Shown here: one piece after another, positions 1-8,246 of the stretch
Numbering within the stretch: the first letter of the stretch is position 1
How the letters are laid out: each line of letters starts with the position of its first letter
Translations under genes and position numbers: made by a program
The notes under the pieces: model-generated
Told to the model about the DNA's origin: nothing
Database searches by the model: none
The model's input: the letters and a program-made list of their open reading frames with translations, nothing else
NCBI GenBank assembly: GCA_001556025.1
Contig: LSIB01000139.1
Location: forward strand, 1-34,352
From: Rhizobiales bacterium CCH3-A5
GTDB lineage: Bacteria; Pseudomonadota; Alphaproteobacteria; Rhizobiales; Beijerinckiaceae
Direction of reading: 5' to 3'
DNA: 34,352 nt

Positions 1-2
1 GC

Positions 3-53
3 CCCCGCACCCGCATCGGCCAGGCCTGGTGCTCCAACCCGGGCGATTGCTGA
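3..53 (+). CDS. C-terminal tail of a possible upstream gene (partial)
   Basis: An open frame enters from the left edge and ends at TGA 51-53, reading ...RIGQAWCSNPGDC. It is too short to identify. Support is only that the frame is open and the residues look like an ordinary protein end. It may be a chance frame. Confidence 0.25.
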   Translation, partial: PRTRIGQAWCSNPGDC

Positions 54-80
54 AGCGGGACGCGCTCCCTGATCCGGCAT

Positions 81-113
81 GAAGAAAGAACTCCGGCGCT
101 GAGGTGCCGGGGT
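81..113 (-). terminator. Rho-independent terminator of the fecR-crp-cyclase operon
   Basis: Arms at 90-97 and 106-113 pair over 8 bases with one wobble, around an 8-base loop. Read on the minus strand the stem is followed by the T-rich tract TCTTTCTTC. It lies about 33 bases past the cyclase stop codon, so it fits as the end of that leftward operon. Confidence 0.6.
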
Positions 114-145
114 TCGCTTCATGCGCGATCACGGGCGAGGGCGGC

Positions 146-2077
146 TCAGGGTGGGTCTTTCGACGGCGTGAACACATCCAGTTCGCCGAGCCCGGCGATC
201 TCGGCGCGCGCCAGCAGCCTGACTTCGCCGGGCGCGCAGAGCGCAGCCGCCGCAGGACCGACGCAGATCGACGAACCGAATTTTTTGTTCAGCGCCTCGA
301 GACGGGACGCGGTGTTCACCGCATCGCCATGAGCGGTGTAGTCGAGCTTTTCGCCGAAGCCGACGTCGCCGACGATCACCGGGCCGGTCTCGACGCCGAT
401 CCGCGTCCGCCCGAGCCCGGCTGCGCTGGCGAGGCTCTCACGTCGATAGGCCTCCGTCCACACCAGCAGCGCGACCGCGCAGGCGACGGCGCGGCGCGGA
501 TGCTCGGCCAGGTCCAGCGGCGCGTTGAACAGGGCATGCACGGCGTCGCCGACGAATTTGTCGACCGTGCCGCCATGGGCGACGACGATCGCGGTGACGC
601 CGCCGAAATAGCCGTCGAGCACCGCGACCAGCGTCTCGGGCTCGATCCGCCGCGTCATCGCGGTGAAACCCTCGATATCTGTGAACATCGCGGTCACGAC
701 GCGGCGCTCGCCCGAGAGCTTGAGGCTGGTCGGGTCGGCGATGATGCGCTCGACCACGCCTGGCGCGAGATGCTGCTCGAAGCGCCGCCGCAGCCGCGCC
801 TCGCGCAGGCGGGCTTCCGAGAAGGTCCAGAGAGCGGTGACGACAAAGGTCGCGAGCGCCGCGACGAGCGGCAGGGACGGGTCGTAGAGCCGGTCGCCGG
901 CCGCGGCGGCAAGTGCCGCGACAACGAGCAAAGCGCAGGCGCCTGCCAGAATCGCTCCCGCCAGCAGCGGGCGCAGCCGCCGCGCCAGCAGGATCGCGAG
1001 GCCCGACAACACGGCCCCGAGGCCGAGTTCGAGCGTGCCCGCATGGGCCGGCCGAATCGGCACGATGCCGGCGGCGAACTGTCGTGCGGCGTCGAGCTGG
1101 ATCCGGGCCGAGGAGACCAGCGGGCCGCTCGCGCTCGCCCGCAAACCGCCGAGTTCGGCAGCCGATCCGCCGACGAACACCGTCGCATCCTTGAGCACGG
1201 ACGCGTCGACGCGCCCGTCCAGCAGGGTCGCGGCCGAGAGTGTTTTCGGCTCTGAGCCGAGCGGAAGCGGCGCGAGCCTCAGCATCCCATCGCGAGGAAC
1301 GGGCCGGTCGAGCGGGCCGACGCTGAGGCGGGCGGGGTCGCCAGCGACGAGATAGGCTGACGCACCCTGCGCCAGCCGCAGCGCCTCGAGCGCCAGCCCG
1401 GGCCGGACCGCGCCCGCGATCGACACCATCAGCGGCGCGCGCCGCACCAGCCCATCGCCATCGCCCGGCAGCGAGAGCACGCCATGTCCGGCCGCCGGCC
1501 GCGCGAGATCGGCAGGGGGGCCGGTCGCGCCGGTGGAGGGCCAGAGCGTCCCGAAGCTTGCCCCGTCGCGGCTCAGGATCGGCGTTTCCGGCATCTCCGT
1601 TCTGCCGCGCGGATCGAGCACATAGCCGAGCGCGACCGGAGCCAGCGTCAGCGCATCGGCCAGCGCCACATCGCCATCGACCAGCGTCTGCGCCAGGGCG
1701 CCGAGATCGGCCCGGCCGGTCTCCGCCGCGAGGCTGCGCGCCAGCGCTGCCGGCGAGCGCGAATCTGGCTCCGCCAGCAGGATGTCGAGTGCGACCGCGG
1801 CTGGCTCGGCCTGTGCGATGGCGGTCACCAGTTTCGCCATCACCTCGCGCCGCCAGGGCCAGGGACCGATGGCGGACAGGCTTGCGGTGTCGATGTCGAC
1901 GAGAACGAAGGACTGGGCCACGCCGACCGGCCTGACATGCGCGACAGTCGCCAGCATGCCGTCGAAAACGCGCTCTCGCCATGTCGTCGGCTGAAACAGC
2001 CCGGCCAACGCGACGACGAGCCCGGCGCAGAGTCCGGCCAGGATGGCGGGCGGCAGCCGCCGGCGGCGCTCAGCCAT
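146..2077 (-). CDS. CHASE2-domain adenylate/guanylate cyclase, membrane-bound
   Basis: A 643-residue class III nucleotide cyclase. One N-terminal membrane segment (about residues 10-28) precedes an extracytoplasmic CHASE2 sensor region (about 45-340). Hydrophobic segments follow at about 350-420, then the cytoplasmic catalytic domain (about 450-640). Visible catalytic features are the metal-binding aspartates in FTDIEGF (D467) and FVGDAV (D511), the base-selecting Lys 507 and Asp 579 (KLDYT), and Asn 588/Arg 592 in DAVNTASR. The Lys/Asp pair favours ATP, so cAMP is the likely product. The frame is open further upstream to 2179, but the ATG at 2077 puts a normal membrane helix near the N terminus and overlaps the crp-like gene by only 8 bases, which suggests translational coupling. 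Class and domains are clear; the signal sensed by CHASE2 is unknown. Confidence 0.88.
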   Translation of the reverse strand: MAERRRRLPPAILAGLCAGLVVALAGLFQPTTWRERVFDGMLATVAHVRPVGVAQSFVLVDIDTASLSAIGPWPWRREVMAKLVTAIAQAEPAAVALDILLAEPDSRSPAALARSLAAETGRADLGALAQTLVDGDVALADALTLAPVALGYVLDPRGRTEMPETPILSRDGASFGTLWPSTGATGPPADLARPAAGHGVLSLPGDGDGLVRRAPLMVSIAGAVRPGLALEALRLAQGASAYLVAGDPARLSVGPLDRPVPRDGMLRLAPLPLGSEPKTLSAATLLDGRVDASVLKDATVFVGGSAAELGGLRASASGPLVSSARIQLDAARQFAAGIVPIRPAHAGTLELGLGAVLSGLAILLARRLRPLLAGAILAGACALLVVAALAAAAGDRLYDPSLPLVAALATFVVTALWTFSEARLREARLRRRFEQHLAPGVVERIIADPTSLKLSGERRVVTAMFTDIEGFTAMTRRIEPETLVAVLDGYFGGVTAIVVAHGGTVDKFVGDAVHALFNAPLDLAEHPRRAVACAVALLVWTEAYRRESLASAAGLGRTRIGVETGPVIVGDVGFGEKLDYTAHGDAVNTASRLEALNKKFGSSICVGPAAAALCAPGEVRLLARAEIAGLGELDVFTPSKDPP

Positions 2078-2771
2078 CCGCGACGCCGGCAAGCCCGGCG
2101 AGCAGGGCCGGGTCGCAGAAGATCCGGTCGGAGGTCCGCTTGATCGCGCCCGCCTGTTCGAGCGCGCCGAGCGCCGCATTCACCTTGGGCCGGCTCGCGC
2201 CGAGCAACTGCGCCAGCTCGCCCTGCGACATCGCCATGTCGAGCGGGATCCGCTTGCCGGCCGGTGGCTCGCGGCCGGCGAGACCCATGAGCAGGAAGCG
2301 CGCGAGCCTGACCTCGATTGAGAACAGCGCGATGCCCTCCATCTGGTCGGTCGTCTCGCGCAGCCGGCGGCAAAGCAGGGCGATCGCGCCCGTGGCGATG
2401 GCCGGGTGCCGCTCGATCAGGTGCAGCAGCGAGCCCCGTGTCAGCACATGGGCGATGACGGGCGTGATCGCCACCGCATCGGCCGAGCGCGTGCCGCCGT
2501 CCAGCGCCGCGATTTCGCCGAGCAGATCGCCCTTGACGGCGTGGCGCACGCTGAGTTCGCGCCCGTCCTCGGTCGTCACCGCGAGCCGGACGCGGCCCTC
2601 GCCCACGAGCAGCAGCCGGTCTCCCGCATCGCCCCGGTTGAACAGCATCTGGCCCTGGCCGTAGCTGGTCGTGCGGAACGGCTCGGCGCAGGCCGCCAGC
2701 ACCTCCGGCGCAAGCCCGCCGAACAGCGCGGTCGCGCCCAGCATCCCGGCGAGGGATTGCGGCTCGCTCAC
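2070..2771 (-). CDS. Crp/Fnr-family transcriptional regulator
   Basis: A 233-residue protein with an N-terminal cyclic-nucleotide-binding beta-roll (about residues 12-125), a dimer helix, and a C-terminal winged helix whose recognition region is MSQGELAQLLGASRPKVN. The phosphate-binding cassette GEIAALDGGTRSA keeps the Gly-Glu and Arg-Ser that contact cyclic phosphate in classical CRP, so it can plausibly bind cAMP. No Fnr-type cysteine cluster is seen. The start is GTG at 2771, directly after the TGA of the fecR-like gene, and the 3' end overlaps the cyclase start. Inference: it responds to the cAMP made by the neighbouring cyclase. Its targets cannot be seen here. Confidence 0.88.
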   Translation of the reverse strand: MSEPQSLAGMLGATALFGGLAPEVLAACAEPFRTTSYGQGQMLFNRGDAGDRLLLVGEGRVRLAVTTEDGRELSVRHAVKGDLLGEIAALDGGTRSADAVAITPVIAHVLTRGSLLHLIERHPAIATGAIALLCRRLRETTDQMEGIALFSIEVRLARFLLMGLAGREPPAGKRIPLDMAMSQGELAQLLGASRPKVNAALGALEQAGAIKRTSDRIFCDPALLAGLAGVADG

Positions 2772-3395
2772 TCAGTTGACCTGCGCGAGCGCGGCCGCGA
2801 TGCGCGCCTGTCCCCAGCGGCGCACCGGACCGGGCGGCGAGCCGGGCCTCGCAATGTCGGCCCCCTCGCCGGCCAGCAGCATCACCTCGCGGCCGGCGGC
2901 CCTGACCGAGACGCGGCCGCGCGCCACGAATACGCCGAAGACGCCGTTGCTCGGGCCGGCGAAGACCTGCGTGCCGCGCACCGCGATCAGGCCATAGGCC
3001 GAGCGGATCTCGATCGCGCCATTGCCTGCGGCGGGCTCGCGGTCGAGCAGCAGCGCGCCCGTGCCAAGTGTGATCGTGCCGCCGGCTGCCGTGATGAACC
3101 TGTCGATCGTGACTCTCGCCTTCTCGCCGAGCTTCAGCGTGGTCTGCGTGCCGAGCCGCATATTGGCCCGCGCGCCCGCCCCGGTCGCGACGCGGTCCCC
3201 GACGAAGACCGGGTCGGTCGCGGCGAGGTCGCGCCGCGCCGGGCCGAGCTGCGCACTGACGCTGCCCTGCAAGGCCGAGACGAGCCCGGCGCGGTCCTCG
3301 GCCATGGCCGGTAGTGAGGCCCCGGCCAGCATCGCGACCAGTGCGACGACAGGCGCGCATCGTCCAGGACGCGCGTGGCGCAGGTTGGGGTTCAT
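2772..3395 (-). CDS. FecR-domain periplasmic protein
   Basis: A 207-residue protein with an N-terminal signal peptide (hydrophobic stretch about residues 15-28, likely cleaved after AMA) and a FecR domain (about 40-150). The core YGLIAVRGTQVFAG matches the FecR signature in which a short strand precedes V-R-G-T. It lacks the cytoplasmic N-terminal and membrane segments of true sigma-regulator FecR proteins, so it is probably a wholly periplasmic beta-rich protein. It is the first gene of the operon with the crp-like gene and the CHASE2 cyclase. Inference: it may present a signal to, or be controlled by, the cyclase sensor domain. A GGAGGA sequence lies about 10 bases before the ATG. Confidence 0.8.
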   Translation of the reverse strand: MNPNLRHARPGRCAPVVALVAMLAGASLPAMAEDRAGLVSALQGSVSAQLGPARRDLAATDPVFVGDRVATGAGARANMRLGTQTTLKLGEKARVTIDRFITAAGGTITLGTGALLLDREPAAGNGAIEIRSAYGLIAVRGTQVFAGPSNGVFGVFVARGRVSVRAAGREVMLLAGEGADIARPGSPPGPVRRWGQARIAAALAQVN

Positions 3396-3422
3396 GAGCG
3401 TTGCGTCCTCCGCTTTCGGCTC

Positions 3423-3453
3423 ATAGTCGCCCGCTCCGCTCTCCTTAAGTCAA
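3423..3453 (-). promoter_or_regulatory. Possible sigma-70-type promoter of the fecR-like operon
   Basis: On the minus strand a TTGACT (-35, 3448-3453) is followed 19 bases later by GACTAT (-10-like, 3423-3428). The -35 overlaps the stop codon of the EamA gene. The spacing is long and the -10 poor, so this is tentative. Confidence 0.3.
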
Positions 3454-4466
3454 CCCCCGTTTGAGCGGATCGCGGTAAACGCAGGCGCGCCTGTCGCCGG
3501 GGAAGGGCCGACCAGCATCGGCAGCCGCACCAAGCCTGCCGCAAGGACGAGCCCCAACGTGACGATACCGAGGCCGAGCATCTGAAGCGATGTCGGCCAT
3601 TCGGCCGCGATCGGAATACCCAGGACGATGGCGACGGCCGGCACGAGCGCGGGAAACACCGCCGCCCGTCCGGCGCCCAAGCGCTGGACCGCCGCCGAAA
3701 AGGCGATCACGGCGACGACGCCCGACAGCAGCCCCTGCACGACGATCTGCGGGACGAGGACGCTCAGGGGCTGGGCAAGCAGGCGCTCCACGCCGACGAA
3801 ACCGAGATAGAGCGGCCCGTAGATCAGCACCGACAGCACAGAGACGGCAGCAGTGGCGGCCAGCGGCGCGATGCCCCAGCGGCGCGTCAGAACCGTGAAC
3901 CCTGCCCACATCAGGCCCGCGGCGACGAACATGGCGTCGCCGAGCGGCGTCAGCGCCCCGCCATTCAGCAGGCCGGGCCCTGCGATCACGGCGAGCCCGA
4001 GAACGATGACCAGGGCTCCTGCGAGCCGCGCCCGGGTCAGGCGGTCGCCGAGCACCAGCGCCGCGAGCCCCATCCCGGCCAGCGTCAGGGCGGCCGGCTG
4101 CAGCACGGCGCCGTGAGCGAGCGGCGCATAGCTGTAGCCGCCGACGCCGATGAGGATGAACAGAGGACCGACCAGCGTGGCCAGGATGAGGCCCCGCCGC
4201 CAGCCGACGCCGGCGAGCGTCGCCGGCCGATGTGCCAGCAGCCACGGCGCCATGACGACGCCTGCGACCGTGTAGCGAATGAAGGCGATGTCGCTCGCGG
4301 CGAGGCCGGCTGCGACGCCGGCCCGCGCCAGCGCCAGATAGCCACCCCAGATCAGCGCCGCGAGCAGTCCCAGGGCGAAGCCGACCGAGATGGGTTGGCG
4401 CAGTATCGTCGGGAGCCGGGGACGCCAGCCGGGCCGACTTGCCGGTTCGAATGTCGGATAGGACAT
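3450..4466 (-). CDS. EamA-family (DMT superfamily) transporter
   Basis: A 338-residue inner-membrane protein with about ten hydrophobic helices in two EamA repeats (roughly residues 30-160 and 175-310). Family members export amino acids or other small metabolites; no feature here fixes the substrate. The frame is open to a TTG at 4484 that would overlap the peroxiredoxin gene, but the ATG at 4466 has a good ribosome site (AAAAGGA, 8 bases upstream) and is preferred. It is the last gene of a leftward set with the peroxiredoxin-like and AhpD-like genes, so it may export a product of that redox or detoxification module. The N terminus (PTFEPASRPGWRPRLPTI) is an extended cytoplasmic leader. Confidence 0.85.
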   Translation of the reverse strand: MSYPTFEPASRPGWRPRLPTILRQPISVGFALGLLAALIWGGYLALARAGVAAGLAASDIAFIRYTVAGVVMAPWLLAHRPATLAGVGWRRGLILATLVGPLFILIGVGGYSYAPLAHGAVLQPAALTLAGMGLAALVLGDRLTRARLAGALVIVLGLAVIAGPGLLNGGALTPLGDAMFVAAGLMWAGFTVLTRRWGIAPLAATAAVSVLSVLIYGPLYLGFVGVERLLAQPLSVLVPQIVVQGLLSGVVAVIAFSAAVQRLGAGRAAVFPALVPAVAIVLGIPIAAEWPTSLQMLGLGIVTLGLVLAAGLVRLPMLVGPSPATGAPAFTAIRSNGG

Positions 4467-4480
4467 GATCTCGATCCTTT

Positions 4481-5143
4481 TCAAAGGGCGTCTGCGGCTG
4501 AAAGCGCGGCGACGGCGGAAAGCGCCTGTTCCGGGTCGAGCCGCGTGCGATAGTCGGGATCGGCGAAGACGCTGGCGATCACGCCGCCTTTGGCGACGAT
4601 GAACGTCGCCGGCATCGGCAGCGACCAGCGGCCATCGCCATTGCGCGTTGGCAGGTCATGGCCGAACTTTTCATAGAGGGCCCGGATCGCGGGTGTGAGC
4701 TGGAAGCGGATACCCAGCGCATCGGCCAGTCGCCCTTCGACATCCGACAGCACCTCGAAGGCCAGCGCGTTCTTCTGCGCCGTATCGAGCGTGTCGTCGG
4801 GCGTCTCCGGCGAGACGGCCACCAGCGTCGCGCCAAGCCTGTCGAAGTCACCGAGCCGTTGCTGGTAGCTGCGCAGTTCCAGATTGCAGTAGGGGCACCA
4901 GCCTCCACGATAGAAGCTGATGACGAGCGGGCCCAGCGCGGCCAGGGCTCTCAGGTCGACGGTCTCGCCGACAGCGTTGGGCAACACTAGGGCGGGAAGG
5001 ATATCGCCGGGGCGCGCGACCCCGTCCAGCAATCCGGAGCCGCGCAGATCGTCGATATCGCCGGCGACGAGGTTGGCGATTTGTGGGCCGACGCGCTGCG
5101 TCCACGCGCTGCGAAAGTCATCGAGTTCGGTCTTGAGGGTCAT
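4481..5143 (-). CDS. Peroxiredoxin-like (AhpC/TSA thioredoxin-fold) protein
   Basis: A 220-residue cytoplasmic protein of the AhpC/TSA family. An N-terminal helical section of about 45 residues precedes the thioredoxin fold. The active motif GGWCPYCNLEL holds Cys 83 and Cys 86, a CxxC spacing like thioredoxin or PrxQ-type enzymes rather than the TxxC of typical 2-Cys peroxiredoxins. It probably reduces peroxides or acts as a thiol oxidoreductase. A GGAG sequence lies upstream of the ATG. It sits between an AhpD-like gene and an EamA exporter under a divergent LysR regulator. AhpD-fold proteins are known to recycle AhpC-type peroxiredoxins, so the two may be partners, though this is inferred from order alone. 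Confidence 0.85.
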   Translation of the reverse strand: MTLKTELDDFRSAWTQRVGPQIANLVAGDIDDLRGSGLLDGVARPGDILPALVLPNAVGETVDLRALAALGPLVISFYRGGWCPYCNLELRSYQQRLGDFDRLGATLVAVSPETPDDTLDTAQKNALAFEVLSDVEGRLADALGIRFQLTPAIRALYEKFGHDLPTRNGDGRWSLPMPATFIVAKGGVIASVFADPDYRTRLDPEQALSAVAALSAADAL

Positions 5144-5200
5144 GGTTCCGCTCCGGGGAAAAGAGAGCGGCCGGGGGCGAGTGCCCGCCGGCCGGCAGGA

Positions 5201-5773
5201 TCAGGCGGCCTGCTTGCGGTTTCGCGGCGCGGTCCATTTGGTCTGCGTCATGAAGTCGTCGAGCGGGGTGTGCGTCAGGTGGTTGACGTAGTTCGAGATC
5301 GTCTTCGTCGCGACGATCACCACCAGTTCCAGCACCTGCGCCTTGCTGAAGCCCGCCGCGATGAAGGCATCGACCGCGTCGTCGCCGGCAAAGCCGCGCT
5401 CGGCGACGATGCGCTCGGCAAAGCTGCGCAGCGCCTGCAGGCGCGCGTCCGCGAGCGGGGCGCCGTCGCGTAGGGCCGTGATCGTGTCGGGCTCGACGCC
5501 GGCCATCTTGGCCAGCACCGAATGGCCCGCCGTGCAGTATTCACACTCGTTCAAAACGTTGATCGCCATGAAGGCGACCTGCTGTTCGGCGGAGGTGAAG
5601 CTGGTCTTGGCGACCAGCGCAAACAAGGCATCATAGGCCTGCAGGGCGACAGGGCTCTCGGCCAGGGTGCGGTGAAGGTTGGGGATGAAGTTCCAGGCTT
5701 TTTCGATGCCAGCGAGGGGCTCCTTGGCGGCGGCGGGCGCGGTCTCGACGGTGTGAAGCGTGAACTTGGTCAT
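5201..5773 (-). CDS. Carboxymuconolactone decarboxylase/AhpD-like protein
   Basis: A 190-residue all-helical protein of the CMD/AhpD fold. The motif ECEYCTAGHS contains Cys 77, Cys 80 and His 84, the CxxC...H pattern of AhpD-like disulfide reductases, so an alkylhydroperoxidase role is more likely than decarboxylation of an aromatic lactone. GGAG lies upstream of the ATG. It is the first gene of the leftward operon with the peroxiredoxin-like and EamA genes, and it faces a LysR gene across a 119-base gap holding a clear dyad. This family is often induced by electrophiles or peroxides, which would suit the neighbours. Confidence 0.87.
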   Translation of the reverse strand: MTKFTLHTVETAPAAAKEPLAGIEKAWNFIPNLHRTLAESPVALQAYDALFALVAKTSFTSAEQQVAFMAINVLNECEYCTAGHSVLAKMAGVEPDTITALRDGAPLADARLQALRSFAERIVAERGFAGDDAVDAFIAAGFSKAQVLELVVIVATKTISNYVNHLTHTPLDDFMTQTKWTAPRNRKQAA

Positions 5774-5844
5774 GGTCTGTCTCCGGGTTGCCGGGCGGCG
5801 GCCTCGCCGTCGTCCATGCCCCGACCATGCTTCATTCGCTCGAT

Positions 5845-5867
5845 TGCGATAACGCGGCTTGATCGCA
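5845..5867. promoter_or_regulatory. LysR-type operator, T-N11-A dyad
   Basis: A perfect inverted repeat TGCGAT-N11-ATCGCA lies in the divergent intergenic region, 26 bases before the LysR start. The inner bases give the exact T-N11-A arrangement of LysR-family sites. It is the likely binding site through which the neighbouring LysR protein controls itself and the AhpD-like operon. Confidence 0.65.
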
Positions 5868-5892
5868 GAAGATTGATACGTAGAGTGTATGA

Positions 5893-6813
5893 ATGTCGGA
5901 TCTGCTCGCCCTCTTCCGCACCTTCGTTCGCGTCGTCGAGGCCGGCTCCTTCACCGCCGTCGCGGCCGAGTTCAACACCAGCCAGCCGACGGTCTCGCGC
6001 CAGATCGCGGCCCTCGAAGACCAGCTCGGCGCGCTGCTGTTCCAAAGGACGACGCGCGCGCTGACGCTGACCGATGACGGCCGCGTGCTTTACGAGCAGG
6101 CGCGTCAGGCGCTCGACAGCGTCCAGCAGGCTTTGGGCTCGGTCGGCCGGCTTCGCGGCGCGCCCAGCGGAACGCTGCGCCTCGCCTGTCCCGTCGTGTT
6201 CGGCCGCCTCCATATCGTCCCGCGCCTGCCGGCTTTCCTGGAGCGCTATGGCGACGTGGCGATCGACCTGATCATGAACGACGGCTTCACCGATCTGGTC
6301 GAGGAGGGCGTCGATCTGGCCATCCGCATCGGTGAAATCACCGATCTGGGGCTGATCGCAAAGCGCATCGGCATGACGCGACGGGTCACGGTCGCGGCGC
6401 CCTCATACCTCGCCGCGCGTGGCGCGCCGGCTCATCCCGGCGACCTCGCTGACCATGACTGCATCGTCTATTCGCGACTGGCGACCGGCGCCCGCTGGGA
6501 GTTTTCAGGCGCGGCGGGACCGGTCGGCGTCCATGTCTCTGGTCGCTTCCGGGTCAACAATTCGGAGGGTGTGCGCGAGGGAGTCCTGCGCGGCATCGGC
6601 ATCGGCGTGGTGCCGATCTGGCATTTCAGCGACGAGATCGCATCCGGCCGTCTGGTCGTGATCCTGTCCGAGTTCGAGCCCAGCCCGCTGCCGACGCATG
6701 TCGTCTACCCGTCGCGCCGCTTTCTGGCCCCGAAAGTCCGCGCGATGATCGATTTTCTGGCGCACGAGTTCGAGATCGACCCCGTGCTCTCGGCCTATGG
6801 CGTGGCCGGCTAG
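5893..6813 (+). CDS. LysR-family transcriptional regulator
   Basis: A 306-residue LTTR. The N-terminal winged helix-turn-helix (about residues 1-60) contains AGSFTAVAAEFNTSQPTVSR, followed by a linker helix and a periplasmic-binding-protein-like effector domain (about 90-290). The effector domain has the pattern of the large group next to oxidoreductase genes (RLACPVVFGRLHIVPRLPAF, DLAIRIGEI). It is transcribed away from the AhpD-like/peroxiredoxin/EamA operon, and the dyad at 5845-5867 lies between them, so it very probably regulates that operon. The start ATG at 5893 is chosen because the DNA-binding domain begins at once. Another ATG at 5889 is in a different frame. Confidence 0.9.
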   Translation: MSDLLALFRTFVRVVEAGSFTAVAAEFNTSQPTVSRQIAALEDQLGALLFQRTTRALTLTDDGRVLYEQARQALDSVQQALGSVGRLRGAPSGTLRLACPVVFGRLHIVPRLPAFLERYGDVAIDLIMNDGFTDLVEEGVDLAIRIGEITDLGLIAKRIGMTRRVTVAAPSYLAARGAPAHPGDLADHDCIVYSRLATGARWEFSGAAGPVGVHVSGRFRVNNSEGVREGVLRGIGIGVVPIWHFSDEIASGRLVVILSEFEPSPLPTHVVYPSRRFLAPKVRAMIDFLAHEFEIDPVLSAYGVAG

Positions 6814-6854
6814 CCGCCGCCCCGTCGGATCGAAGCGGCTGGTCTCAGTGCGCC

Positions 6855-8093
6855 TCAGGCCGCGTCCAGCCCATAGAGCGAATGCAGCGTCCGCACCGCA
6901 AGCTCCGTATAGGCCGCGTCGATCAGCACGGAGAACTTGATCTCCGAGGTCGTGATGGCGCGGATGTTGATGCCCTTCTCGGCCAATGCCCGGAAGGCGC
7001 GGGCCGCGACGCCGGCATGGCTCCTCATGCCGACGCCGATGGCCGAGATCTTCACCACGTCGGTCGCGCCCTGCAGCGACTGGTAGGCGATCTGGTCGTG
7101 CCGGCTTTCCAGCAGGGTCTTCGCCCGCTCGTAGTCGGCGGTCGGGACCGTGAAGGTGATGTCGGTCGTCGCCTGGTCGTCGGAGACGACCTGAATGATC
7201 ATGTCGACATTGATGTTGGCGTCGGCGAGCGGGCCGAAGATGGCCGCCGCCACGCCAGGCTTGTCGGCGACACGCCGGAGCGTGAGCTGGGCTTCGTCGC
7301 GCGAAAACGCGATGCCGGTGACGATCTGCTGTTCCACGATGTCGTCCTCGTCGCAGATGAGGGTGCCGGATTTGGGATTGTCGGGGTCGTCGAAGGAGGA
7401 GCGCACATAGGTCGGCACGCGCTGGACCATGGCGATCTCGACCGAGCGCACCTGCAGCACCTTTGAGCCGAGCGAGGCCATCTCCAGCATCTCCTCGAAG
7501 GAGACGCGCTCCATGCGCTTGGCCTTGGGCACCACGCGCGGGTCGGTGGTGTAGACGCCGTCGACATCGGTGTAGATGTCGCAGCGGTCGGCCTTCAGCC
7601 CCGCCGCCAATGCCACTGCACTGGTGTCGGAGCCGCCGCGCCCGAGCGTGACGATGCGGCCGGATTGCGCATGGACGCCCTGGAAGCCGGAGCAGACCGC
7701 GATCTCGCGGTTGCGATCGAAGCCCGCGAGGATGCCGGCAGGCTCCACCGCCTCGATCCGCGACGAGCCATGCGCGTCCGAGCCGTAAAGCGGGATCTGC
7801 CAGCCCTGCCAGGAACGGGCGGGCAGGCCGAGCTCCTGCAGCACGATCGCCATCAGGCCCGACGTCACCTGCTCGCCCGAGGCGACGACGACGTCGTATT
7901 CCGCCTGGTCGAACAGCGGCGAGGCCTCCTTGCACCAGCCGACAAGCTCGTTGGTCTTGCCGGACATGGCCGAGACGACGACCGCGATCTCGTGGCCGGC
8001 GTCGAATTCGCGTTTGACGTGGCGGGCGGCGTTCTTGATGCGCTCGACGGTCGCGACGGAGGTGCCGCCGAATTTCATCACCAGACGGGCCAT
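6855..8093 (-). CDS. lysC: Aspartate kinase
   Basis: A 412-residue cytoplasmic enzyme that phosphorylates aspartate, the first step to lysine, threonine, methionine and diaminopimelate. The N-terminal kinase domain opens with KFGGTSV (residues 7-13), followed by GGSDTSA and TDVDGVYTTDPR of the catalytic domain. Two ACT domains (about 265-410) carry feedback regulation, with the typical VADKPGVAAAIFGPLADANI. Length and order match the single-domain alphaproteobacterial enzyme, which often has an internal start for a short beta subunit, not examined here. It converges with the LysR gene and diverges from ubiG. Its leader contains two hairpins. Confidence 0.97.
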   Translation of the reverse strand: MARLVMKFGGTSVATVERIKNAARHVKREFDAGHEIAVVVSAMSGKTNELVGWCKEASPLFDQAEYDVVVASGEQVTSGLMAIVLQELGLPARSWQGWQIPLYGSDAHGSSRIEAVEPAGILAGFDRNREIAVCSGFQGVHAQSGRIVTLGRGGSDTSAVALAAGLKADRCDIYTDVDGVYTTDPRVVPKAKRMERVSFEEMLEMASLGSKVLQVRSVEIAMVQRVPTYVRSSFDDPDNPKSGTLICDEDDIVEQQIVTGIAFSRDEAQLTLRRVADKPGVAAAIFGPLADANINVDMIIQVVSDDQATTDITFTVPTADYERAKTLLESRHDQIAYQSLQGATDVVKISAIGVGMRSHAGVAARAFRALAEKGINIRAITTSEIKFSVLIDAAYTELAVRTLHSLYGLDAA

Positions 8094-8120
8094 GGCGGTC
8101 CAGAGGCTCTCATATCGAAA

Positions 8121-8142
8121 GTCCCGGCATGGAGGCCGGGAC
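8121..8142. repeat. Hairpin 1 in the lysC leader
   Basis: Perfect 8-base arms GTCCCGGC and GCCGGGAC around a 6-base loop, 28 bases before the lysC start. It may be an RNA structure or a dispersed palindromic element. Confidence 0.55.
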
Positions 8143-8152
8143 GAAAGGTCAC

Positions 8153-8171
8153 CCTCGCGCCGGGCGCGAGG
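8153..8171. repeat. Hairpin 2 in the lysC leader
   Basis: Nine-base arms CCTCGCGCC and GGCGCGAGG are separated by a single base, so the RNA would form about 8 pairs with a 3-base loop. It stands 10 bases from hairpin 1. Confidence 0.5.
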
Positions 8172-8246
8172 CGGGTGTAGATGACGGGCAGCGGCCGGCC
8201 TGTCAATGCGAGGCGCGACGGCGGGCCATCAACAGGGAATCAGGCC

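Noticed and set aside
6814..6854. A terminator between the convergent LysR and lysC genes
   Set aside because: Only a six-base stem with a long loop can be drawn and there is no T tract.
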